DNA of 64,000 bases from VXPQ01 sp965248175 (GTDB taxonomy: Bacteria > Bacteroidota > Rhodothermia > Rhodothermales > VXPQ01), in contig OZ252093.1 in NCBI GenBank assembly GCA_965248175.1, positions 434,001 through 498,000 on the forward strand. The letters are read 5' to 3'. The notes under the pieces are model-generated. The model was not told the origin of the DNA. It did not search any database and saw only the letters and a program-made list of their open reading frames with translations. Shown here one piece after another: positions 52,338 through 61,901 of this stretch. Numbering within the stretch: the stretch's first letter is position 1; each line of letters opens with the position of its first letter. The position numbers and the translations under genes are program-made.

Positions 52338-53603
52338 TTAGTGTTCGTCCGAAAGAATCCGATCAATGTCCCTTCCCCGTCCCAGTGTCCCCCATGTTGA
52401 AAAAGGATCAACCCGGGTAGCTCCACCGCTTCGACACACCGCAAACAAGGAATCGTCCGGGAGCAAATCGGACAAGAGCGGCGAATGGGTGGTGACGATG
52501 TACTGGGTCTGTTGCAGGGTTTGTTGCGTTTTCAGCAGGTCCGCAATGAATTGGATATGACGCGGGTGCACGCCGTTTTCCGGCTCTTCGAACCCCACGA
52601 GGCCAGGGGCTTCTCGTGCCCCGGTCAGGGCCAGCAATCCGAGCATCCGAAGCGTACCATCCGAGAGCACACGAGCAGGAATGGTCACATCGCCCTCTTT
52701 CAGGTACAGTTCGGCTTCGCCGAAGTCGTTCACATTCACCTCGATCCCATCGATCTCCGGCATGAGCGTGTGCAGCGCTTTCTCTATAGCTTTGAACCGG
52801 TGCGGATCAGTGGCCTTGAGCGTATTCAGAAAAGCGGCCAGCTCTTCACCCATCGGGCCGATATGAGACACTTCCCTGATAGGGGAGGCGGCACGCATGC
52901 GTTCGCGCGGTTCAAAGTAGAAAAATCGCCAGCTTTCCAGTTCACGCCGCGCCGCCGCGACATAGGGATAATACGGCAGGTAGTGGGGCATGGACAGAAT
53001 GCTGCGATCCAGATACCGGTCGTAATAGGTGGGATGCGCCTGTCCCTCAAGCCGCATATATATCTTTTCGCCTTCTCGTCCAAAAAAAGGCTTGCGTTTA
53101 CCCGTGGGCTTCCCCTTGCTGTTCAGGGCGGCCAGGGATTCGTCCGCCACGCGCAGGATACCGGACCTGGGCGGCATTTCGACTTCGATGCGGTAGCGCA
53201 GATTGCGTTCGCGCACTTGCGGAAGCCGCTCCTGGCCGTTTTCGGGGGTTGATGCGGCGCGGCTTGGACGACGCATGTCCCGTATCTCCTGATTGACAGC
53301 GTGCACGACAGCATCCGAAAGCCGCAGATCGGCTTCGAAGGAAAAAGTCAGGTGCTCCCGGGCAACCAACTCCTTGAGCCCACCTTCCCGCATCGTGAAC
53401 GATTCGAGAGGCTTACCCCTATACGGCGAATCAAAGGCTTCCTTCAGCGTTTTGCTCGTGCCGAGCCTGGAGAGCAGTTGCAACGCATCGAGCACATTGC
53501 TTTTTCCGGCAGCATTCGGTCCAAACAGCACGGTAAGAGGCTCGATATGCGCCTCGACATCGAGAAGAGATTTGTAGCCTTTGATGTGAACACGCTTGAG
53601 CAT
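52338..53603 (-). CDS. AAA family ATPase (RecF/SMC-like, OLD-type without TOPRIM)
   Basis: A 421-residue ATPase of the same broad class as the one at 18138-19403. Walker A GPNAAGKSN is at residues 29-37, a signature-like VLSDGTLRMLGLLAL is followed by Walker B (VGFEEPENGVHP) and the switch His in VTTHSPLLSDL. No nuclease-like partner is encoded in the 350 bp after it or in the gene before it. It may act alone, or be the remnant of a two-gene system. Function is unknown. Confidence 0.75.
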   Translation of the reverse strand: MLKRVHIKGYKSLLDVEAHIEPLTVLFGPNAAGKSNVLDALQLLSRLGTSKTLKEAFDSPYRGKPLESFTMREGGLKELVAREHLTFSFEADLRLSDAVVHAVNQEIRDMRRPSRAASTPENGQERLPQVRERNLRYRIEVEMPPRSGILRVADESLAALNSKGKPTGKRKPFFGREGEKIYMRLEGQAHPTYYDRYLDRSILSMPHYLPYYPYVAAARRELESWRFFYFEPRERMRAASPIREVSHIGPMGEELAAFLNTLKATDPHRFKAIEKALHTLMPEIDGIEVNVNDFGEAELYLKEGDVTIPARVLSDGTLRMLGLLALTGAREAPGLVGFEEPENGVHPRHIQFIADLLKTQQTLQQTQYIVTTHSPLLSDLLPDDSLFAVCRSGGATRVDPFSTWGTLGRGRDIDRILSDEH

Positions 53604-53822
53604 GGCATACCTGTGCTTCCGGTTTCACACTGTCGCATCCTGCACGCGATTCGGCAGATATAGTATAAGAAGAAATTTCGCGCTTCCCACTCCCAAAACC
53701 CTATCTCTGCAAGGGATATATCCCCTGCTTTATGCGTTGTAGTATATTGTCCTTGTTCTATCCCACATTAACCACCCAGGCGGTAATCGCCCCGTCTGCG
53801 ACCCGCCCCGCCCATCACGATC

Positions 53823-54983
53823 ATGAAGGGAATCATCTACCTTGATTACAATGCGTCCACGCCGGTGGACGAACGCGTCCTGCACGCCATGCTGCCCTGG
53901 TTTTGCGGGCAGTACGGCAACCCTTCCAGCAAGGGGCATCCCCTCGGCTGGGCCGCGGAGGAAGCCTGCGAGCAGGCCCGCGAACAAATGGCGACCGCCC
54001 TCGGCGCGGAGCCGGGGGAGATCGTGTTCACCTCCGGGGCTACCGAGGGAGCGAATGCGGCCATCAAGGGAGTGGCGGAGATGTACCAGTCCAAAGGACG
54101 GCACCTCGTTACGGTACAGACCGAACACCGGGCGGTGCTCAATGCACACCGCGCGCTGGAGCGAAAAGGATACGAGGTCACTTATCTGCCCGTGGACACG
54201 CACGGACAGCTCGATCTCGATGCACTGGAGACCGCCCTCCGCGACGACACGATTCTCGTTTCCGTGATGTGGGCAAACAACGAGGCGGGCACGATCCAGC
54301 CCGTAGAAAGCGTATCGAAAATGGCCCGCTCCCGGGGCGTTCTTTTTATGACGGACGCTACCCAGGCCGTGGGCAAGGTACCTGTCCACGCCGGACTGGC
54401 GGATCTGCTCGTCTGCTCGGCGCACAAGTTCTACGGACCGAAGGGTGTCGGCGCATTGTGTGTGCGCCGGCGCGATCCCCGGGTGCGCATCGCACCGCTT
54501 CTGGACGGGGGCGGTCACGAAAACGGACGCCGTTCGGGGACGCTGAACGTGCCGGGTATCGTGGGCATCGGAGAAGCCGCCGAGATCGCTTGCCGGGAAA
54601 TGGAAGACTTCAGGGAGCGTATGAAGCACTTGCAGGACCGCCTGGAGCGTCACCTGCTGCAACTTCCCGGTGCGCACCTGAATGTCCCGCAGCATGTCCC
54701 TCGCCTGCCGCAAACGTCCAGCATCCGATTCGAAGGCATCGGGGGAGCTCACATGATGACGGCGTGCCGCAACCTTGCCTTTTCCGCCGGCAGCGCCTGT
54801 TCCAGCGGCAGCGGCGAGCCGAGCCATGTGCTCCGGGCCATGGGTCTGTCAAGTGAACAAGCCCTGTCCACGCTGCGTCTTAGCCTCGGGCGGTTCACCA
54901 CCGAGGACGAAGTGGACTGCACTACCGCGCAGATCGGACAGGCCGTCCAGACCGCGAAACAAACGGCAGTGACTTCCGCCTGA
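53823..54983 (+). CDS. Cysteine desulfurase (NifS/IscS family)
   Basis: A 386-residue PLP enzyme. It starts YLDYNASTPVDERV, has the PLP Lys in CSAHKFYGPKGVG (~206) and the active Cys in AFSAGSACSSGSGEPSHVL (~325), recognised by SACSSG. It supplies sulfur from cysteine for Fe-S clusters or thiolation. No iscU or suf genes adjoin. Family assignment is secure; whether it is the IscS or NifS type is open. Confidence 0.9.
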   Translation: MKGIIYLDYNASTPVDERVLHAMLPWFCGQYGNPSSKGHPLGWAAEEACEQAREQMATALGAEPGEIVFTSGATEGANAAIKGVAEMYQSKGRHLVTVQTEHRAVLNAHRALERKGYEVTYLPVDTHGQLDLDALETALRDDTILVSVMWANNEAGTIQPVESVSKMARSRGVLFMTDATQAVGKVPVHAGLADLLVCSAHKFYGPKGVGALCVRRRDPRVRIAPLLDGGGHENGRRSGTLNVPGIVGIGEAAEIACREMEDFRERMKHLQDRLERHLLQLPGAHLNVPQHVPRLPQTSSIRFEGIGGAHMMTACRNLAFSAGSACSSGSGEPSHVLRAMGLSSEQALSTLRLSLGRFTTEDEVDCTTAQIGQAVQTAKQTAVTSA

Positions 54984-55023
54984 CGCCCTCGCGCCTGAGA
55001 ACACACGTCCTGTCCTTTTCCGC

Positions 55024-55620
55024 ATGGAACCGATTACGGATCAAATCACAAATCGCGTGGCCCAGAGCGACCTTGTCGTGTTCAATCTGGAAGACCTGTG
55101 GGATAACCGGCCCGTCACGGAATTCGATATTGCCCCGTTCCTGTTCCAGGAAATGATCCTGCGCGAAAAGGACTTTCGCACCGGGATGAAAACGCACGAC
55201 TGGGCGCAGTACGCAGGCCATCATGTGGCGGTTTTCTGCTCGGCGGATGCGATCATTCCTACCTGGGCATGGATGCTCGCGGCGTCGAAACTGGAATCCG
55301 TCGCCCGCTCCGTAGCCCTGGGACGAGCGGAAGACCTGATCCGGGATCATTTCGCGCGCGCCCTCGAATCCGCAGACTGGTCTCTCTACGCAGGAAAGCC
55401 CGTCGTCGTCAAAGGATGTGGCAGCGGCGTCGTGCCGCCTGCCGCCTACCTGCTGGCCACGACAAAATTGCAGCAAGTTGCCGCGAAGTTGATGTACGGC
55501 GAGCCGTGTTCGTCCGTCCCGCTGTGGAGAAAACCGCGAGAGATATCCAAGCCGGCGCCTGCCGCCAGGAAAGTGAGCGCCGTCCGCCCGCTTCCGGGCA
55601 ACATCAGGCGCGCTCCGTAG
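55024..55620 (+). CDS. DUF2480 family protein
   Basis: A 198-residue protein of a family common in Bacteroidota. It has the family-like start PITDQITNRVAQSDLVVFNLED and the blocks LFQEMILREKDFR and GCGSGVVPPAAYLLATTKL, recognised by VPPAAY. Function is unknown; a GCG segment and acidic N-terminus suggest a soluble cytosolic protein. It follows the cysteine desulfurase gene by 40 nt, and a link to Fe-S assembly is sometimes inferred from that neighbourhood. Confidence 0.75.
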   Translation: MEPITDQITNRVAQSDLVVFNLEDLWDNRPVTEFDIAPFLFQEMILREKDFRTGMKTHDWAQYAGHHVAVFCSADAIIPTWAWMLAASKLESVARSVALGRAEDLIRDHFARALESADWSLYAGKPVVVKGCGSGVVPPAAYLLATTKLQQVAAKLMYGEPCSSVPLWRKPREISKPAPAARKVSAVRPLPGNIRRAP

Positions 55621-55638
55621 CCGAACCGGGCCCTGCAC

Positions 55639-57738
55639 TCAACCGACACGGGAAAGCCCCATCCCCCGGTCCCCGTACACGGCGTGGAGGTGTTCCCGTA
55701 GCGCCGCGTGCCCGGATTCCGTCAGGTCGGGATCGCGAGCAACCAGTCCGAAGGCCAGGTCGCGAGCCTGCGTGAGGAGTTCCACATCCCCCGGCAACTC
55801 GGCGATCTTCAATTCCGGTAAGCCGCTCTGCCTGGTGCCGAAGAAATCGCCGGCCCCGCGAATCTTCAGATCGGCTTCGCTGATCCGGAAGCCGTCGTTC
55901 GTATCCACCATCACCTGCAAGCGCTCGCGGGCTTCGTGCGTGCACTTGTAGTCCGGCATCAGAATGCAGTAACTCTGCTCCCCGCCCCGACCGACCCGGC
56001 CCCGCAACTGGTGCAACTGGCTCAGCCCGAATCGTTCGGCATGCTCGACGATCATAATGGTGGCGTTCGACACGTCCACCCCCACCTCGATCACCGTCGT
56101 AGCGACCAGCACCTTCAAATCGTCCCGATGAAACAGGGTCATAGTGTCCTCTTTGGCCCCCCGTGACATCCGTCCGTGGATCAACCCCACCTTGTACGGA
56201 GCAAATATCTTCTTCAACTCCGCATGCCCGGATTCGGCATCCTTGAGGTCCATTTTTTCGGACTCTTCCACCAGCGGATATACGATGTAGCATTGCCTTC
56301 CCTTTTCGATCTCGCCGCGCACAAAGTCATACACTTGTTCCCGGCTCTTGTCATAGCGCAGCGCCGTACGCACGGGGCGCCTTCCCGCCGGCAGTTCGTT
56401 CATGATCGATACATCGAGATCGCCGTAGAGCGTCATCGCGAGCGAGCGCGGAATCGGGGTGGCGGTCATGAGCAGCATGTGCGGGCGCGTACCCATTTCG
56501 AACATGCGGGCGCGCTGCATGACTCCGAACCGGTGTTGTTCGTCGACGATCGCCAGACCCAGCCGGCGGAACGCTACATCCTCCTGGATGAGCGCATGGG
56601 TGCCGACAGCAATGCTTGCCTGCCCTTCCGCGATATCCGCAAGAATCTGTTCGCGTTCCGCCTTGGGCAATCCCCCGACAAGCAGCCGTATCCGCACGTC
56701 CAATGGGTCGAGGTACTTGCGCAAATTGGCGTAATGCTGCTCCGCCAGAATTTCCGTAGGCGCCATAAACGCGCTCTGGTAGCCGCTATCCAGCGCATGA
56801 AGCATCGCCGCAACGGCTACAACGGTCTTGCCGCTCCCTACATCGCCTTGCAAAAGGCGGCGCATCTGCTTGCCGCTCCGCATATCCCGCGCAATGTCCT
56901 TCAATGCGGACCGCTGCGCTCCGGTCAATTCGAAGGGAAGTCCATCCTGGAGGAACTGCCTCATATGCGCTCCGGGCGCCTCGAACCGGGGACCCGCATG
57001 CACGATCCGGCGGCGGCGCAACTGCGCCAGCATGATCTGCACGGAAAAGAGTTCCTCGAACTTCAGCCGGCGCTGCGCCGCTTCGAGTTCGGCTCGGTCT
57101 TCCGGGAAATGAATGGCGTGAAGCGCAGCGGGGCCATCCATCAACTGCGCTGCCTCGCAGATATCGGAGGGAAGCGATTCCGGAAGCGCCCCCTCGTGCT
57201 CCTTAAAGAAATCGTGGAGGATACGCCGGAATGTACGACTGTTCAGCCCTACGCCAGCCAGCGCCACGCCGCCGGGATACAATGCAATGATACGCCCGGT
57301 CTCAAGCGCTTCGCCCTCCACATCCAACTTGTCGAAGTCCGGGTGCGCCATCGAAAACATGCCGCCATAGCGCTGGGGCTTTCCGTGAAACGCAACCCGG
57401 TCGCCTTTGGAGAAACGTCCCCGTATCCACTGTGCGCCCTTGAACCAGACGCATTTCATGATCTGGCCGGCATCGTCCTGTACGATCAACTCGAATCGCT
57501 GTCCGCTCCGCCCTTTCACCGTATCCGCAAGAACAACCTCACCCACTACCGTAACCGAAGACATGTCGCCGCGCAACGCCCGAATCGGGACGATCGAAGA
57601 CCGGTCAAGGTAGCGCCGCGGATAGTAGTGCAGCAGGTCGCGGACCGTCCGCACGCCCGCATCCGCCAGCACATCCACACGGCGGCCCTTGATCCCCTGC
57701 ACGTGCTGCACGCCCTGCTCCAGAAAGCTTATCGACAT
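55639..57738 (-). CDS. recG: ATP-dependent DNA helicase RecG
   Basis: A 699-residue helicase for branched DNA and stalled forks. The N-terminal wedge domain is at ~50-200. Walker A is LLQGDVGSGKTVVA, the DEQH box is IVDEQHRFG, and motif VI is HQLRGRVGRGGEQS. It is full length and intact. Confidence 0.95.
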   Translation of the reverse strand: MSISFLEQGVQHVQGIKGRRVDVLADAGVRTVRDLLHYYPRRYLDRSSIVPIRALRGDMSSVTVVGEVVLADTVKGRSGQRFELIVQDDAGQIMKCVWFKGAQWIRGRFSKGDRVAFHGKPQRYGGMFSMAHPDFDKLDVEGEALETGRIIALYPGGVALAGVGLNSRTFRRILHDFFKEHEGALPESLPSDICEAAQLMDGPAALHAIHFPEDRAELEAAQRRLKFEELFSVQIMLAQLRRRRIVHAGPRFEAPGAHMRQFLQDGLPFELTGAQRSALKDIARDMRSGKQMRRLLQGDVGSGKTVVAVAAMLHALDSGYQSAFMAPTEILAEQHYANLRKYLDPLDVRIRLLVGGLPKAEREQILADIAEGQASIAVGTHALIQEDVAFRRLGLAIVDEQHRFGVMQRARMFEMGTRPHMLLMTATPIPRSLAMTLYGDLDVSIMNELPAGRRPVRTALRYDKSREQVYDFVRGEIEKGRQCYIVYPLVEESEKMDLKDAESGHAELKKIFAPYKVGLIHGRMSRGAKEDTMTLFHRDDLKVLVATTVIEVGVDVSNATIMIVEHAERFGLSQLHQLRGRVGRGGEQSYCILMPDYKCTHEARERLQVMVDTNDGFRISEADLKIRGAGDFFGTRQSGLPELKIAELPGDVELLTQARDLAFGLVARDPDLTESGHAALREHLHAVYGDRGMGLSRVG

Positions 57739-57819
57739 GGCGGCGGGAATTGGTTCGGGAGATTCCTTGGCCCTTGCACTATAACCGGCGGCATGCCGCC
57801 CGCATACGAACGCGCTCCG

Positions 57820-59277
57820 CTATTCCGCATCCAGAAGGCGTTCGCCGGCCTGAAATTGCCCCGGACGGCGGAACTGCACATCCACCGCATCGTCGGCTTC
57901 CAGCGTTGCAAAAAGCCGGGCTTGCATTTCGAGGATACGCCCCTGATGATCCGGGCTGTTGATGAGATTGTGCCGCTCGAACGGGTCCAGTTCGAGATCG
58001 TAGAGCTCGTTCATGTCCCAGACCCCGTGGTAGAACATGTACTTGTACCGGTCGCCGCGGAGCGCATACACCGTGGGTGTATGGGGAAAGGGGAACTCCC
58101 AGAAGTATTCGTACACGAATTCGGTTCGCCAGTCGGGAATGGACGCACCGGAAAGGAGCGGCAGGAACGAACGTCCGTCCATCCTCGCGGGCGTCTCCAC
58201 ACCGGCCAGCGTCAGGAAAGTGGGGGCAACATCTATGTTCAGAATCATCTGGTCGAGCACACTGCCCGCCGCAATGTGTCCCGGCGCATACGCGAGCATC
58301 GGTACGCGCATGGATTCCTCATAGGCGTTCCGCTTGTCGATCAGCCCATGCTCGCCGAACAGGAACCCGTTATCCCCCATGTACACGACCAGCGTTTCGT
58401 CCACGAGGCCATGTTCTTCCAGGTAATCCAGTACGCGCCCGATGCTGTCGTCGATGCTCAGCAAGGTCTCTGCATACCGGCGGTAGAACTGGTCGTACAC
58501 AAGATCGCCGTGGTACATGTGATCGACGCCGTGCCAGCTATAGCGCTGCTCCTTGACCCACCGGGGTTTGGAGAGATAGTTCTGCTCCGTATTCGCCATA
58601 GTGACGGGATACTCCGGCGGCGTGTCCGCATACCGGCCCGCGTGCCGCTCCGGGGGAATGAACTCGGCATGAACCGCCTTGTGCGAGAGGTACAGAAAGA
58701 ACGGACGGTCCGCATCCCGGTTATCCAGCCACCGGAGGGCGTAATCCGTGAGCAGGTCCGACGTGTGGCCGAGGTGCGGGCTGCGCGACCCGTTTACGTT
58801 CAGTTCGGGATTCATATAGACGCCCTGCCCCCGGAAACTTACCCAGTGGTCGAAGCCCGGGCGAGGCCCGTCGTTGGAAGAGCCCATGTGCCATTTCCCT
58901 ACGAAAGCAGTCTCGTAGCCTGACTCCTGGAGCAATTCCGGGAAAAACGTAGTGCCCTCCGGCACCAGCCGCTGGTTATCCACCACGCCGTGGTTATGCG
59001 CATACCGGCCGGTAAGAATCGAGGCGCGGCTCGGCGAACACAACGCCGTGGTCACGAATGCATTCCGTAGATGCAACCCTTCCCGGGCCATGCGATCCAT
59101 GTTCGGGGTTTCGAGGAACTCGGGGGCCCGCTCATGGAACCCCATGAAATCGTACCGGTGGTCGTCGCTCAGGATAAACACAACGTTCCGGGGAGCGTCG
59201 CCGGACTGTGCCCGGACAGACAACGCGCCGACGAACGCAAGAACGACAACAAGAAAAGCGTGGACGAAAAGGCGCAT
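57820..59277 (-). CDS. Sulfatase (type I, formylglycine-dependent)
   Basis: A 485-residue exported sulfatase with a signal peptide ending near VRAQ. The metal-binding NVVFILSDDHRYD is at the N-terminus and the modification site CSPSR is in TTALCSPSRASILTGR, whose Cys becomes formylglycine. No sulfatase maturase gene adjoins. The substrate is unknown; the length and motifs fit choline-, glucosamine- or aryl-type enzymes. The gene diverges from the cytochrome gene at 59551. Confidence 0.9.
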   Translation of the reverse strand: MRLFVHAFLVVVLAFVGALSVRAQSGDAPRNVVFILSDDHRYDFMGFHERAPEFLETPNMDRMAREGLHLRNAFVTTALCSPSRASILTGRYAHNHGVVDNQRLVPEGTTFFPELLQESGYETAFVGKWHMGSSNDGPRPGFDHWVSFRGQGVYMNPELNVNGSRSPHLGHTSDLLTDYALRWLDNRDADRPFFLYLSHKAVHAEFIPPERHAGRYADTPPEYPVTMANTEQNYLSKPRWVKEQRYSWHGVDHMYHGDLVYDQFYRRYAETLLSIDDSIGRVLDYLEEHGLVDETLVVYMGDNGFLFGEHGLIDKRNAYEESMRVPMLAYAPGHIAAGSVLDQMILNIDVAPTFLTLAGVETPARMDGRSFLPLLSGASIPDWRTEFVYEYFWEFPFPHTPTVYALRGDRYKYMFYHGVWDMNELYDLELDPFERHNLINSPDHQGRILEMQARLFATLEADDAVDVQFRRPGQFQAGERLLDAE

Positions 59278-59550
59278 GGTTTTATGGAATGTCAGGGAAT
59301 CGAAAGGAATGGTTACAAATAAGTTTTCCGGCGGACAGTGTCAAGAGGAACAGCGCATGATCCGGGCACAGGATACAACATAAAATCTTTTGATCCGTTC
59401 TAATGGGCGGGTCGGCGGCGCTGCCTGCTTTTTGGCATTCGCTCGACACGAAAACCCGGCAGATAGTATACTGCACCTTCCGCAGCGCATCCCGGAAGGG
59501 CCTGCATCGTCCGAAAATCCCACCTGCTTTCCACATCCTCGTCCCGGTCC

Positions 59551-61863
59551 GTGCCGCCGTCCCGACATACGCCCGCCCCGCGATCCGACCGGTGCGTTCC
59601 GCTCCTGCGCCTGCTTGCCGCCGCAGGACTGGCGGGATGGGTCGGCCTGACCGGATCCGGGTGCGGCCCGGAACATGCATCCCGCACTGCTTCCGCCCCG
59701 GCGTACGTGGGCCGCGAAGTCTGTTCCGGGTGCCATGCGGAGGCTGCCCTTGCGTGGGAAGGATCGGATCACGACCGGGCCATGGAAGAGGCCCGCCCGG
59801 AAACCGTGCTTGGGGACTTCGACGACGCCGTTTTCCGTCACTGCGGCGTCGAAACGCGCTTTTTCCGGGAAGATGACGGCTTCTTTATCCACACGCAGGG
59901 GACCGACGGAACCATGCAAACCTACCCGGTCGCCTACACCTTCGGCTACAAACCTCTCCAGCAATATCTCATCCCGCTGGAAAACGGGCGCTTGCAGGCA
60001 TTCACCGTCGCCTGGGATACGCAGGGCGAACGGTGGTTCTCTCTCGCAGAAGACGAATGCATCACCCCTCCGGACTGGCTCCACTGGACGGGCGACGGCA
60101 TGAACTGGAATTACATGTGCGCGGATTGCCACTCCACCAACCTGCAACGCAACTTCAACCTGGCCGCCGGCGCCTACGAGACCTCCTTTTCGGAAATCGA
60201 CGTGAGCTGCGAAGCATGCCACGGGCCCGGTGAAGCCCATGTGCAAAAGGCGCAATCCGGAACCTACGATTCCGCCCCTTCCGGCCTCACGGCGACCCTT
60301 TCGGCGCCGCACCAGCAGGTGGAGACGTGTGCACCCTGCCATTCCCGGCGCCGGATCGTCTACCCGAATCATGTCGCGGGCAATATCTTCCTGGACCACT
60401 ACGAGCCCGAACTGCTCGAAGAGGAACTGTACTTTGCCGATGGGCAGATACGCGATGAGGTGTATGTGTACGGCTCTTTCCTGCAAAGCCAAATGTACGC
60501 GGAGGGCGTCGTGTGCGCCGATTGCCACGATCCGCATACGACGCGGCTGAAATTCGAGGGGAATGCGCTCTGCGGACAATGCCACGAGGCGACCACCTAC
60601 GACACGTTCGAGCACATCCGGCATCCGCAGGAATCGGAAGGGGCGCAGTGTGTCGATTGCCATATGCCCGAGCGGACCTATATGGTGGTAGATCCCCGCC
60701 GGGACCACAGTTTCAAGATTCCCCGGCCCGACCTGTCCGCCCGCACCGGCGCACCCAATGTATGCCAGGGATGCCATGCGGACCGCTCCGCGGAATGGGC
60801 TGCCGAACGGATCGATGACTGGCATGGACCGGAACGCCCGCCCTCGTTCGCCACGGCCCTTGCCGGCGGACGGGAAGGAGCTCCCGGGGCCGAGCCGGAA
60901 TTAATCCGCCTGATGGAAGATCACACTGCCCCGGATATTGTGCGCGCCACGGCGCTGACGCTGCTGGACCGCTATGCCACCGTCCGCGCTTCGGAGGCCG
61001 CCATCAAAGCGCTCGGCGACGAAGCGCCCCTCGTGCGGGCCGCCGCCGTACGCCGCCTCGGGGCAGAGAACAGCGTCGGAAACGATCGCTCGGCGATCCC
61101 GAAACTGGAGCCCCTGCTGACCGATCCCGTCGGGCTGGTGCGGATGGAAGCAGCCCGCGTGCTCGCCCGGATCGCACCGGAGCGATACGCCCGGGACAAC
61201 GCAAGCGAAACGGCAGCCGCCTGGCGGAATGCCCTGCAGGAATACCGCGACGGGCAGTATGCCCTGAACGATCAGGCGGCCTCGCACCTGAACCTTGCCA
61301 TTCTCCACGAGCACCTTGGCCAATCCGACTCTGCTGCCGCAGCCTACCGGACCGCCGTCCGCATCGACTCCACCTTCGTCCCGGCGCACCTCAACCTGGC
61401 CATGCTACTTAATCGCATGCGGGAGCCGGGCGGTGCAGAAGCGGGAATGCTGGCTGCCGAAGCTGAAGCCTCCCTGTACGCGGCGGTGCGCATGCAGCCC
61501 GATGCGGCCGAGGTGCATTACACGCTCGGCCTGTTCCTCGCCGAAACGCCGGACCGGCTTGCAGAGGCTGCAACCCACCTCGGCCGGGCAGCGGCGCTTG
61601 ATGCCTCGAATGCCCGCATGCAGTACAACGCCGGGCTGGCGTACCAGCAACTGGGCAATGCCGAACAAGCCGGACGGCTTCTGTCCAATGCGCTGCGCCT
61701 TGCCCCGGACCACGCGGATTACCTTAACGCGCTGAGCATTTTCCATGCCCAACAGGAAACATGGGATGCAGCACTCGAATACACGGATCGCCTGCTCGCA
61801 CAATACCCGGACAATCCCGATCTGCTGCAACGGCGGGCATGGATTGCGGGGCAGGGGCGGTAG
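59551..61863 (+). CDS. Octahaem c-type cytochrome with HEAT and TPR repeats
   Basis: A 770-residue exported protein starting at GTG (59551). Eight CxxCH haem sites are visible, in order CSGCH (58), CADCH, CEACH, CAPCH, CADCH, CGQCH, CVDCH and CQGCH. These lie in the first ~430 residues. A HEAT-like stretch (ALTLLDRYATVRASEAAIKAL, recognised by repeated AxxALG) and then TPR units (~560-760) follow. The domain order suggests electron transfer coupled to a protein-binding platform in the periplasm. The redox partner is unknown. ccmF in this window could serve its haem attachment. Confidence 0.85.
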   Translation: MPPSRHTPAPRSDRCVPLLRLLAAAGLAGWVGLTGSGCGPEHASRTASAPAYVGREVCSGCHAEAALAWEGSDHDRAMEEARPETVLGDFDDAVFRHCGVETRFFREDDGFFIHTQGTDGTMQTYPVAYTFGYKPLQQYLIPLENGRLQAFTVAWDTQGERWFSLAEDECITPPDWLHWTGDGMNWNYMCADCHSTNLQRNFNLAAGAYETSFSEIDVSCEACHGPGEAHVQKAQSGTYDSAPSGLTATLSAPHQQVETCAPCHSRRRIVYPNHVAGNIFLDHYEPELLEEELYFADGQIRDEVYVYGSFLQSQMYAEGVVCADCHDPHTTRLKFEGNALCGQCHEATTYDTFEHIRHPQESEGAQCVDCHMPERTYMVVDPRRDHSFKIPRPDLSARTGAPNVCQGCHADRSAEWAAERIDDWHGPERPPSFATALAGGREGAPGAEPELIRLMEDHTAPDIVRATALTLLDRYATVRASEAAIKALGDEAPLVRAAAVRRLGAENSVGNDRSAIPKLEPLLTDPVGLVRMEAARVLARIAPERYARDNASETAAAWRNALQEYRDGQYALNDQAASHLNLAILHEHLGQSDSAAAAYRTAVRIDSTFVPAHLNLAMLLNRMREPGGAEAGMLAAEAEASLYAAVRMQPDAAEVHYTLGLFLAETPDRLAEAATHLGRAAALDASNARMQYNAGLAYQQLGNAEQAGRLLSNALRLAPDHADYLNALSIFHAQQETWDAALEYTDRLLAQYPDNPDLLQRRAWIAGQGR

Positions 61864-61901
61864 GTTTTATAATAGCATGGCTATCTGAATGAGAATTATG
61901 G

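Noticed and set aside
52040..52444. 134-codon minus-strand frame overlapping the ATPase 3' end
   Set aside because: It is out of frame with the ATPase, has no ribosome site or known motif, and was considered only as a possible partner protein.
56176..58923. A 915-codon open frame on the plus strand
   Set aside because: It is antisense to recG and the sulfatase, both clear families. Long antisense frames are common here because of GC-rich codon third positions, and this one shows no recognisable domain.
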